NCBI GenBank assembly: GCA_014529385.2
Contig: CM043961.1
Span: forward strand, 15,604,478 to 15,668,477
Source of the DNA: Adiantum capillus-veneris
Lineage: Eukaryota > Streptophyta > Polypodiopsida > Polypodiales > Pteridaceae
Length of the DNA: 64,000 nucleotides
Direction of reading: 5' to 3'
Positions 23,632 through 34,600 of the stretch are shown piece by piece. Under the pieces are notes generated by a model. The model saw only the letters and a program-made list of their open reading frames with translations, searched no databases and was not told where the DNA came from. The number at the start of each line of letters is the position of its first letter. Position 1 is the stretch's first letter. The translations under genes were made by a program, and so were the position numbers.

Positions 23632-25637
23632 TCGAAGAGACCTAAACTAGGAAAAAACACGAGCATCTGTGTAGTTGTCCATTAACTTCCTTTAGGTTCA
23701 CCTAAAGTAAAACTTTCTTTTTAGAAACCGCATAGCTTAAGGTTGTCGTGTTTTGCTGTGTAGAGGTAGCTTGGAAGTAATCGTACTTGCCGAGTTCCTT
23801 TAGAATTGTAGGACTGTAGATTTAGATTAGTATTTGGAGAATGACTGGTAGACAAGACAAATCTTAAGATGAAGGCTTTTAAAAACATTAAAAATACAAG
23901 AAAACGAGTGTTTGTGAACACTTTCCACAACCCCATTGCATGAGAATCTAGGAGTAGGGTAAGTATGATCCGAGGTGGATTTCAGAACATTGCTCTCTCT
24001 GAAAGAATCAAGTGTGAATTGTTATTAGAAGTTGCCGAATTTCAGGTCTACGGCTAGAAATAGCCCAAAAAGACTTGAATCCACTCAATCCGACTGGAGA
24101 GTAAGCCTAAGAGTTGTCTGAACCAGTGGGTAAGCTCAAAGACACCTCGAGGTAGAAAATTTCAAGAGTTGGCCAGAACTCAGATTATTTACTTTTTCTT
24201 GACAGTTTAGGCCAAATTAAGTTTTGACTTGATTCATAGGCTTAAACTGCATCATATAAAGACTGTCTTTGAGAAAATTGCAAAAAAGTGCTCATTTCAA
24301 GCCTAAAGTTAATAATCACGATTATTAACTTTCTACTCTAAACTGACCAAGGTTCATACCATTGACTCATAGCGTGTGTACAAACAACTTTTGTAAAGGC
24401 CCAAGAGATTTGGATCACTAAACTAGGTAAAAACTAAAGTTTGTACTGACTTTTTGAATCTTGAGTATAAACATGTGTATATGTTATGATGTGATAAACA
24501 TGTGTATATGTTCAGTTGACCAAAAATTTGTCAAAAGTAAATAATCGCGATTATTTAGATCTGCCCTATTTTTCAACTTTTTTGACCAAGTCAGCATACC
24601 ACTAGCTTCACCATGTTGTAATAAGCCCACAAACCAAATTTGGTAAAGATTTGGACCACTGGAGTGAAATTTGTGACTAAAATTGCAAAGTTAGTCTGCA
24701 GACAGATAATTGATGACCATTTGACCAAAAATTGTCCAAACTTGATGAAAATTGGCTAGTGACCTTAACTTAAGGTGCTTAACGGATCTGTGTCAAAGTT
24801 GGGGCAAAAACTTACAAAAATCTAGCTGGAGTAAATAATCACGATTATTTACATCTACTTCAGAACTTGATGATTTTGCAAATTTGAGTGCATCACAAGG
24901 TCAAGCATATCAAGTAGACCTCACAAATCCATTTTGGTGAAATTTGGGTCCCAAAAGTGAGACTTAAGCCAGATTCTTGAAATCAAAGTCTGTGGACACC
25001 AAACAGTTTAATAAACTTGAACAGATTTTGTCCAAACTTGTTGAAACTTGTCCAAGGACTCTAACAAGTTGTATACTTGCCAAACCAATCAAAAAAGTGC
25101 AAAAAACTGACAAAAGTAAATAATCACGATTATTTACTTTTGCTATCTAGAGACATCAATTTTGACTCGTGAACTTATACAATGATAGACCAACATAATA
25201 TAAAGCCACATGGCAATTTTGGGTTCAATCGGATCAAAATTGATACATGTACACTTAGTTTTCAGGTTGCAGATTATACCTTTGATTTTTTGCTAAAGTC
25301 GAATTTGAAAGTCAAATTTTGACTCTCATAGCTCGATTTAAAGTGATACACAGAGACCAATCACGAGAATAGCAAAAACTCTACTGTGTTTATAGAATAA
25401 TAACTAACTTGATCAAATTTGTACAAGAATCAGGTTGCAGACGAGGAATCCATGGATTGACAGAAAGTTGCAATTGAATCAAGTGCAAATTGACGACAAG
25501 TCAATCCAAAGGTGAGTACTCTATCCAACGTTTCATAAGTCTATATGAACCTTAGATTTGGTGGTGTACTAGGAAATCAGGGCATACTTGGACAAACCTC
25601 CAATAGATTATCTACTGAAGAAAGCGTGAATCATGGA
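23632..25637 (+). repeat. Element leader made of diverged tandem repeats with palindromes
   Basis: No long coding frame is supported. Four palindromes with core AATAATCRCGATTATT lie at 24307-24330, 24538-24557, 24831-24852 and 25111-25142, spaced about 230, 290 and 280 bases. Between them, similar text recurs (AAATTTGGTAAAGATTTGG, ATTTTGTCCAAACTTGTTG, GACCTCACAAATCCATTTTGG), so the region looks like diverged units of about 285 bp. It follows the primer site of the fourth-family element. At 25638 it joins the middle of copy 3c. Confidence 0.6.
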
Positions 25638-27436
25638 AAGCCAAATGGGTTCTAGAACTTCAAGAGTTCGAATACACTTTTCTTGTGGAAGATAGCACAA
25701 GGGCAGGTCTTGCAGACATTCTCACATACAAAGTGAGAGAAAGGAAAGAGTCACCAAAGGCAGGAGACAAAGCTACACCACAAAATAATGAGGAGGAGAT
25801 GGACAATGCACACATTTTGTGCTTTGATGGAGCTTACCGACGACAACACGATCAGGCAGCAGGGGGGGTTCTTATTCTAAGTCCACAAAGGGAAGTTCTT
25901 GTTAAGAAAGGTATCACCTTGGAAAATGTTCATTCTAATAATGAGGTTGAGTATGTCACCTTAAAGTTGGGGCTTGAAGAATGCAGAAAACTTGGCATCG
26001 AAAGACTTATAATAAGAGGTGATTCCTTACTAGTTATTAGGCAAATCCAAGGGATATGGAAGTGCAAGAACCCTACTCTAGTGGAGTGGCTTAGACAGGT
26101 GAAGGCTTTGATAAAGAACTTTGAAGCTACACAGGTACAGCATGTTGTGAGAACCCTCAACAAGGAAGCAGATTATCTCGCCAATGAGAAACTTCAGATC
26201 ATGGTGGGAGGTGTGAAGCTCTACGAACCAAAGTACCAAGGCCAAGAGGAATTGAAGGACATCATATTTTTCCTCCAAACTGGTGAGTGCCCTAAACACT
26301 TGGATAAAGTGCAAAGGCATAGGTTGGTAAAAAAGGCAACTCCTTACCAACTCATAGGAGATGATCTGTATCATAAAGGGAAAGATTTGGTGCTAAGAAG
26401 GGTGCCCTCTGTTCAAGAAATAGGGAGAATCCTCTTTTCATGCCATGATGATGTCTGTGGGGGTCATTTTTCTCATGATATTACAAACAGGAAGATTTTG
26501 CAAGCAGGGTTTGTTTGGCCAAGTCTACACCGTGATGTCCGGCATTGGTGTAAGTCATGCAAAGGTTGTCAGATTGCTGGAAATCGACGACTCACTTACG
26601 AACCTCGAGTTCCAATAATTTCGTATGGTCCTTTTGAGAAGTGGGGTGTGGATGCAATAGGCCCAATACCTCGCACATCTATCAGGAAGGTCTTCATCAT
26701 TGTGGGAGTAGATTACATGACACGATGGGCGGAGGCAGCAAGTACAACACGAATTACAGCCGAGGAGGTATCAAAATTTATCTTTGATCACATATGCAGT
26801 AGATTCGGCACACCATTAGAGATTTTGTCAGATCGTGGTCCAGGGTTTAGAGCAGAGCTCCTAGATAATCTTTTGACAAAGTTAAAAGTCAAACATTTGC
26901 ATTCTACACCTTACTACCCTCAGTGCAATGGGTTGGTTGAAAAGGTGAATGGAATGATATGTAAGATCATTTCTAAGCAGATTGCAGATCGACCAAACGA
27001 CTGGGATCATCATTTGACCGCAGCTCTATGGGCATACAGAACATCTTTCAAGGTATCCACTCAATTCACTCCTTTTCATTTGGTATATGGACAGGAGGCA
27101 CTCCTTCCTATTGAGGTGGAGATTGCAAGCCTACGCATTCTCTCACGGGGAGCAAAGAGGCCAAAAGAAGCTTTGCAGGAAAGAATTTTAGATCTTCAAC
27201 GACTTGAGCTTGATAGAGAAGAGTCCATCGACTATTACATTGCCCAAGCCACAAGCCAAAGGGACAAAATCAACAAGAAGCTCAAGGGGAAAGGATTGAA
27301 GGAAGGTATGTTGGTTCTTCGCTATGATAACCGACTTGATACTCGACTTGACAAAAAGTTTTTGCAAAGATGGGAGGGACCTTTCATGATAAAAACAAAT
27401 TTTGGGAATGGTAGTTACAGATTAGTAGATTTATGA
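25638..27436 (+). CDS. Second RNase H plus integrase, intact frame (copy 3c)
   Basis: One open frame of 583 codons from 25685 encodes the archaeal-type RNase H and a full integrase. RNase H acids are at D48, E87, D113 and D163. The H2C2 finger follows (C-H-D-D-V-C-G-G-H, then H-W-C-K-S-C-K-G-C). The integrase triad is D323, D383 and E419 (spacings 59 and 35), then a C-terminal block W-E-G-P-F-M-I. The element is 5' truncated: similarity to copy 3b starts at 25638 within the first RNase H, so the Met at 25685 is not a natural start. A TGA at 27434 replaces the TCA of copy 3b, removing the last stretch. This is the best preserved integrase of the Tat-like family in the window. Confidence 0.85.
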
Positions 27437-27830
27437 GGAAAAATCCACAAGACCAGAGTCAATGGATGGAGATTAAAGCCCTACTTTCAACGTATCAATC
27501 CGTTGATAGGAAGTCATCTACCTACATCGTCTAAGCTCCAAATTGGCATGGCTCCCTTCGGCTTGGCAAATGCTCCACCTATTTTTAAAGCTTTGATGTG
27601 CAAAGAAGAACCAACCTTGGAATCTCAACATACCCAAGGCAACCCTCCCATCTCCGATTTATGGGATTGAGGTAATGAAAAGCAGGTCTAATGGAGTAAA
27701 AGAGTGTATATCACTCCTCCTTTTTTTAGAAAAAGAAAGAAGAAAAAAAAAGAAAAAAAAAGAAAAAGGAAAGAACTCTTTTGTTTCATCTAGGAGCATG
27801 AATGATCCTAGATGAAGGGGAGGGCTAATA
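27437..27830 (+). other. Integrase tail and polypurine region of copy 3c
   Basis: The last integrase codons (HKTRVNGWRLKPYFQ) continue past the TGA. They are followed by an A/G-rich stretch (27730-27775) and a polypurine tract GAAGGGGAGGG just before the LTR at 27831. Confidence 0.65.
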
Positions 27831-28873
27831 TGAGTAGCGTTAAATGGTAACCTTGCATTTGAACTACATTTCTACTCAAATGTATATATTTTTTATCAAA
27901 GTTTTAACCTAGTGTTCATTCTCTCTTTCCGTAATAGCCTTTTTCCATACAAACACCTTACCCTTCTTAGATCTTTATGCATTTACATCATATTTCTCTC
28001 TTCATGCTAAATGTAAATAGTAAACTTAATTCTACTCTCCTAGTTTTTTTCTGCATATTCTTTTAACTAATTACCTTTACTAATTTAAATAGCTATCTAC
28101 ATCCCATAATTTGTAAATAAATAATTTATGGGCACTTATCTTACCCATCTTCTCTCAAGGGTAGGGTTAACCTTGTAGGCCTTCCCTTCCCCACCACTAT
28201 GTGACCCAACTCTTGGATCATTTACTTGTGTTGGTCAACAAATCTTAAATATAATGTATATCCCCAATAAATCAAACTTTATTGGAGCCTACCTCATTTG
28301 TTTAAGGTGGATTCTCTTTTGAAAAAAAGCATGCTACACCTTGGATGTATGCTAAAGGGCCCCCTACAAGGAGACTTGGTTCAAAAGGTGTTTTGGATGC
28401 ATTTTGAATGCCTTAGCTCATGGGTATACTTGAGGAACACTCCAAAATCAGCTTAAACACTTTGAGAAGGTCAACTTTGCCTTTTACAGCACCCAATTCT
28501 GAGTTACAGGCTGAAAGTTATGGTGAAAACAAGGTGCTGCGGACACTGTTACTGCAGGTCAAAGTTACAATCACATAAACCACAAAGGTGAAAAGTTTTC
28601 TGGACTTCTCCAACATTCTAAAATACCAATGGGGAGTTAAAAACCACTTGCATGTGGAGGGGTCGGCTCAAGATGCTTCCAGAGACACAACAAACAGGAT
28701 GGGGACACTCTGCAGGAGCCACTGGAGGGACATCATGGTGGGGCCCACATACATTATCAACCCTTATGGAGCCTCCATGACTTAAAAGGCTATTTTTAAT
28801 GAAAAAATAAGTCCCTTAATTGCATAATTGAAGGAATGGTCAAAAGAGAACCTAACTATGGTTAATTACCTAC
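27831..28873 (+). repeat. Shared LTR of copies 3c/3b, first part (split by copy 1b)
   Basis: It starts TGAGTAGCGTT and matches the 3' LTR of copy 3b from 49834 nearly base for base. It stops after CCTAC at 28869-28873, where copy 1b is inserted, and resumes at 42732. Removing 28874-42731 restores an LTR of about 2.06 kb. This LTR is the 3' LTR of copy 3c and the 5' LTR of copy 3b. Confidence 0.85.
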
Positions 28874-29515
<642 letters not shown>

Positions 29516-29528
29516 TGCCCCCCTTCCT
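29516..29528 (-). promoter_or_regulatory. Polypurine tract of copy 1b
   Basis: AGGAAGGGGGGCA, minus strand, abuts the LTR start TGTTAA. It would prime plus-strand DNA synthesis. Confidence 0.85.
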
Positions 29529-30887
29529 GATGTAGATTCCGTCCTCGGAAGCTATTGAGTTGAAGTTCGTTCGTCGAGGTGGAAGAGCATTTGAGATGAA
29601 TGTTCTTAGCCTTCTTCACTCACTGCAAAATCAAACAACATTGGCACAGTAATTGCATTCTCATAAGTGAGTAAAAAGCATATGCAGTTTTAGGTAGACA
29701 AATTGATTGGTAAAAGAATTTCAAACAATTTGTCAGCAATGAACATTAAATTGCAATGTAATCAAATGCATAAACACATGTAAAGGTAAAAAATTAAACA
29801 AGTCTGGGATCGCTTATTTGACGGTCGAAAGGCACTAGAGATCGAATATTAATACCATGGGTAAGCTTCTTAATTTTCTGTGGTCAATTAAGTTGTTTAA
29901 TCGCGAGAGCCAAGTATTCATGTTCGAGGGCTGACTGGAGGCTATATCTAGAAGACCTTGTAGTTAAGCTACCATAAAAGGAATTTCTCATGAAATAATC
30001 GCCTGACTGATTACTTTTTCTTTGACCCCCCAAAGTCTTTTCACAGTGATTCAATTTGATGTGTGTGCTTATTTTGTATGCCTTGGGTTTTTTGCTTTTC
30101 AAGGAAAAGCGCCCACACTGGGAACCTCTAGGGCTCTAGTACCATAGGCAATACATGTGAGTGAAGTACCAAATCAAGCTGAGATTTCTCTTCCAGCTTA
30201 AGATTTTACAGTGTGGCACTTTGATTTTTTGTTTGTTCATTTTCAGCATTTTAATTTTGTAACTTTGGGGGGTCATATAACACTGATACACCTCCCTAGG
30301 CTCATCACACTAGTTAACTCCCTTTAAAATACTTAAGCTAAAGGTCAATAGGGTCAAGCCCACTAGAAAGCCCTAGTACATTTCACACAATGCTGCCTAA
30401 ATCGGATTAAGAACCTAAGTAACCGTTGATTATTAGGAAGGCATTCCCCATAGTATTAAGAGAAGATCTCTAACACCTAACTTGGTCAAACTAGCTTAGT
30501 CGGACTGCTTGATTTTTAAACCTAGACAAGTGATTATGACAAAAAATTACATTGAATTAAATGTTTGATACTAAGAAAATGCGGTGAATATTAGGCTACC
30601 AATCACAATTAAAGCAGACAATCATAGATGCAAAAAAGATAAGGGGCAATGCTAATGGACAAGAAACACCTGTTTGTGTCGATGGTCGCGCTTGATTTGA
30701 AGAGTGAGTCGAGATAAAGATTCCATGAAGGTCCAAATCCTATCAATAGCAACACGCTCCTGTACACACTAGGAAACAAAAGGAATACCTCCAAGAGGCA
30801 CATTAGTGGGAAAAGGTACCAACACTTATTGAACACAACAAAAAACATAAGGAACCCTAACCTAATTATTTGCCCTCCCCTAGAGAG
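29529..30887 (-). other. 3' internal non-coding region of copy 1b
   Basis: About 1.36 kb between the small ORF and the polypurine tract. Short open frames exist, but none has recognisable or conserved sequence. It is A/T-rich. Confidence 0.5.
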
Positions 30888-31346
30888 TCAAGGGAATAGG
30901 ATATTGTAGAGGTTGGGGGGAAACCCTAAGGCTAAACCCCTATCCTCGTCGTCGAGATAAACAAAGTCATCATCCATGAGACCATATGTGCCATCCGTGT
31001 AGTCGTGTAAATTTTCTTCTTCATCATAGGTGCCCATGTTTACTAAGAAGGTCACTAGACGCCTATAGTCATCTTGGTCAAAAGGGTAGGCTTGTGCAAT
31101 GGGAGAAACGCTCTCTACTAAGTATGGATCAGACGTGGTCAAGAGACGTATCATCCATTCTAACTCCTCAAAATTTCTCTCACATGCTAGCGTACCTATC
31201 AAATCCCATTCACATGCAAGCACTGGAAAGACCATGTGAAATATTTGTGAAAAGTAACGAGGGTACCTCTCACCCAAGGCAGGAGTGGATGACTCTAGCG
31301 TACTAGCCATATCTGTACACGCAAATAGATGATGGTTAGAGTGCAA
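30888..31346 (-). CDS. Accessory ORF of copy 1b, 152 codons, unknown
   Basis: An unbroken frame lies between pol and the 3' LTR, the place where some gypsy elements carry env-like or accessory genes. The protein is strongly acidic in its C-terminal half (YDEEENLHDYTDGTYG, DDDFVYLDDEDRG) and ends in NLYNILFP. There is no signal peptide and no clear membrane segment, so it does not look like an envelope protein. An internal methionine (MASTLESS) is an alternative start. I do not recognise it. It is the only large frame in this 2.1-kb stretch, and no copy exists elsewhere in the window. Confidence 0.4.
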   Translation of the reverse strand: MHSNHHLFACTDMASTLESSTPALGERYPRYFSQIFHMVFPVLACEWDLIGTLACERNFEELEWMIRLLTTSDPYLVESVSPIAQAYPFDQDDYRRLVTFLVNMGTYDEEENLHDYTDGTYGLMDDDFVYLDDEDRGLALGFPPNLYNILFP

Positions 31347-31383
31347 ATATTACAAGGGTCGTGTTCTTGTGCATAATTTGTTT

Positions 31384-31593
31384 TTATGATTTGTGTGGCT
31401 CTTGCTCTTTTAATTTTTTATCTTGTTTTTGTGAGTATAAGGCTTTATATATGCATTCCCTAAGATCGGAGATTAAGAGGTCAGGGAGAAAGGTTGAGAG
31501 GGAAGCAAGTGAATGATGGATGTCCACAAACACTCCCCCCTTCCTTGGGTAGATCATACCGTTTGAAATGATGTCGTCACCCTTTGAAACCAA
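31384..31593 (-). CDS. Small frame of copy 1b, 69 codons, unknown
   Basis: It begins MVSKGDDIISNGMIYPRKGG and ends basic (KQDKKLKEQEPHKS). It lies between the WxPK tail of pol and the 152-codon ORF. It overlaps an internal polypurine-like sequence at about 31534-31546. There are no family resemblances. It could be a remnant of the pol tail in another frame. Confidence 0.2.
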   Translation of the reverse strand: MVSKGDDIISNGMIYPRKGGVFVDIHHSLASLSTFLPDLLISDLRECIYKALYSQKQDKKLKEQEPHKS

Positions 31594-31685
31594 TTGTTCC
31601 AGTTGGTAATAGGTGAGGATTTTTGCCAGTAGTTTTCTATTACCCTAGGTGCCTCGTCAAGTTGCAAGGGTGGTAAGGTACTCTC

Positions 31686-34600
31686 CTAGGATCGAACTTG
31701 AAGTGGTTCATCACGTGATTCTTGAACATTGGGAGGTGTGGATTCTTTTGTAGCTTCATGGAGGTCCATTACTATAGATGGAGGCTGTGTAGAAGCTTTT
31801 ACCTCTATGGATGTATTACATGAGGAGCTAGAAGCTTCATGGAACTCCCCCCTTCCTGAGCTAGGTGGAATAAATTGGTTTTGCCTTGGAGCCCAAACTA
31901 GCTCTGGACTAGGTGTGTAGCATTCTGTGATCTTTCCCTTCCCACGGTCTGCCATTGGCTTTAGCATTACACTGTTTGACTCATATGGGTTTGTTGTCGA
32001 TAGGGAAGGACACATTTTACGTTTAGGTACCCAAATTTGCTCATTTCCATCATAGTAGCCTTGGGCTTCTAATAATTGTTTTGGAATCCATCGTGATTTG
32101 GTCTTGACTCTCCTAGGGCGCGCTCTTGGTTTTCCCAGGAAATTTTTTCTTGGAATGGATGGGAGGGTTGAGGTAGTTGGAAGTAAGGCCTTGGGGACCC
32201 ATTGATATGTACTCTTAGGTCGTGCAGGTTGAGTACTTGCAATATTACTGCTTGCTACAACTACAAGTGTTGAAGTGCTAGGTTCATGGGTAGCTCGCAA
32301 AGACGAGTTAACCACCTTGGCTTGTGAATGTTGGCTATCCTTCAACTTTGCTAGAGTTTGCAACGTAGGTGACTTTGCTTGAATGATAGGGGTAAGAGTC
32401 GGTGGTCGCGTCGTGACACTAACAGTATCCCAATCAATAGTGCATTTGGTTGCCAACATCCACGTGCGTCCCAGGTTTACATTGCCTTCCATAGCTCCCA
32501 CGGGCATGACTAGAAACCTCTGCACTATGCTTCCATTGTCATAGACAACAGGGGTCTGAAGGACTCCAAGAATAGCAGTTTTCTTTTTATTAATGCCCTT
32601 GACTTGCATCGTACTCGGGGATAGGGTCGGTTTCCCTAATTGACACCAAACTCCATAGGATAACAAATTGTGTTTAGCTCCCGTATCTAATAAGGCATTG
32701 TATAGTACTTTCCCATAGGGGCTATTTAGCTCAATTGGGTATCGTAGGGGTGGCTCAGATTCTAATGAGTCGTCATCTGTGTCCTCGAAAAATGCTTGCG
32801 TGATTCCCAGATTAGCCTCTCGTTGGCGTCTAAGACGTTGTTGTCGTTCTCGAGCCTCAACTCTTGCTTGGATTTTTTTAAGCTCTGCTTGTTCTTTGGC
32901 AGCCTTCTTTTGATGGATGGCTTGCAACTCTTCCTGGCTTAGAGGATCATAATATCTTTTGAATTTACTCCCATTAAGGAATCCAATGGTTTCAACTCCA
33001 TCTAGAGTCTCCACATGAATGGTACCTTGCGGGGTAATTTCACACACTCGATATGGTCCCTTACCAGCGTATTTCAATTTCTTCTTTTCATTACGTACCC
33101 CGTACATAAGAACTTTATCACCAACCTTGATGTCTTTATCCTTTAAATGGCTATCAAACCACTTCTTTCTCCTATCCTTTTCCACTAAAGCATTTCGCAC
33201 AGCTAATTGCTTTTCTTCATCTAGCCTTTCCAGGATATATAATCGCTCCACTAAGGGATTACCATCCCAACCTTCTTGAGAAGCTACTCGAAGACTAGGA
33301 ATGACAAACTCCCATGGCATAACTGCTTCTTGGCCATACACCATTTTAAACGGTGTGCAATTAATAGCAACTTTATACGCAGTACGATAAGCCCATAAAG
33401 CTGATGTAAGCTTTAGGTCCCAATCAGTGCGATGAGCCTCGACTGTCTTTGTCAAAATGGAGATGAGAGTTTTGTTGGTACTCTCAGCGTGGCCATTTGC
33501 TTGGGGATAATAGGGTGTAGACTTGTGGTGAGATATCATGAAGTTTGATGTGAGTTCTTTTATTACTTCATTTATAAAATGAGTTCCATTGTCACTCACA
33601 AGTTCAAAGGGGCATCCCAAACGTGTGATAATGTTCTCAAAGAGGAACTTAGCTGTTGTTTTTGCATCCGCCTTCCGTGTTGCTTTTGCTTCAGCCCATT
33701 TGGTTACATAGTCGGTAGCCACAATGATATATTGTGATTGCGTGTTACGTGCAGCCGGACTAATCAGTCCTACAAAGTCTAAGCCCCACTTTTCAAATGG
33801 TTGGGTTACCTTGATGGGATGTAGAGGCATCCTATCCCTTCTTTGTGGCTTGTTGAAGCGTTGGCATTCATCACATCCCTTTGCAAAAAGTGATGCATCC
33901 TTAAACAGAGTGGGCCACCAATAGCCTGACTGTAAGATCTTTCGGGCAGTCAACTTTCCTGAAAAGTGACCACCAGCTACGCCCATGTGTGCCTCTTGTA
34001 GAATATATAAATACTCATCCTTGCAGGCACAACGTCTAAGAACATCATCTTTTCCTCTCTTATAGAGAGTTCCAGCCAGTAAGCAATAGGGTTCGCATTC
34101 CTTGATTAATTTTCGAGCTATATCTTTTCGCAGTTCTTTGGGTGGAAAACCATTAACTAAGAAGTTAACAATCTTTTCACTCCATTCAGGCGTTGTCTCA
34201 ACAATGAACAAAGGAGTATTAGGCAATTCATCATCAACCCCCGTAGGAGCTTCGCCATTAGGGATACGAGATAAATGATCCGCCATGACATGTTTCCTCC
34301 CAGGCCTCACAACAACGGTGAAGTCAAACTCAAGAAGAATTAACAACCATAGTGTAATTCGACCTGTGGAACACGGCTTGTTTACCAAATATAGCAATGC
34401 TTGATGATCAACATAAAACACAAACTTGGTAGCGAGAAGGTAATAGCGAAATTTCTTTACTGCGTAAATCATAGCTAGACCTTCGCGCTCTGTAGTAGTG
34501 TAGTTCATCTCGGCATCATTTAATTGGCGACTTGCAAAGCTAATAGGGTAGTCCAATTTATGGTCTCCTGGTTGAGTTAGAACACACCCAATAGCAAAAT

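Noticed and set aside
23433-23936. Minus-strand frames within the LTR and leader
   Set aside because: Antisense to the LTR with no homology; the same frames are broken in the inverted LTR copy.
24300-25150. CRISPR-like array (regularly spaced palindromic repeats)
   Set aside because: Plant nuclear context, spacing of 230-290 bases, and related rather than unique spacers; it is a diverged tandem repeat.
30888-31346. Envelope-like gene in copy 1b
   Set aside because: No signal peptide, no membrane segment and no cysteine pattern; called only an accessory ORF.
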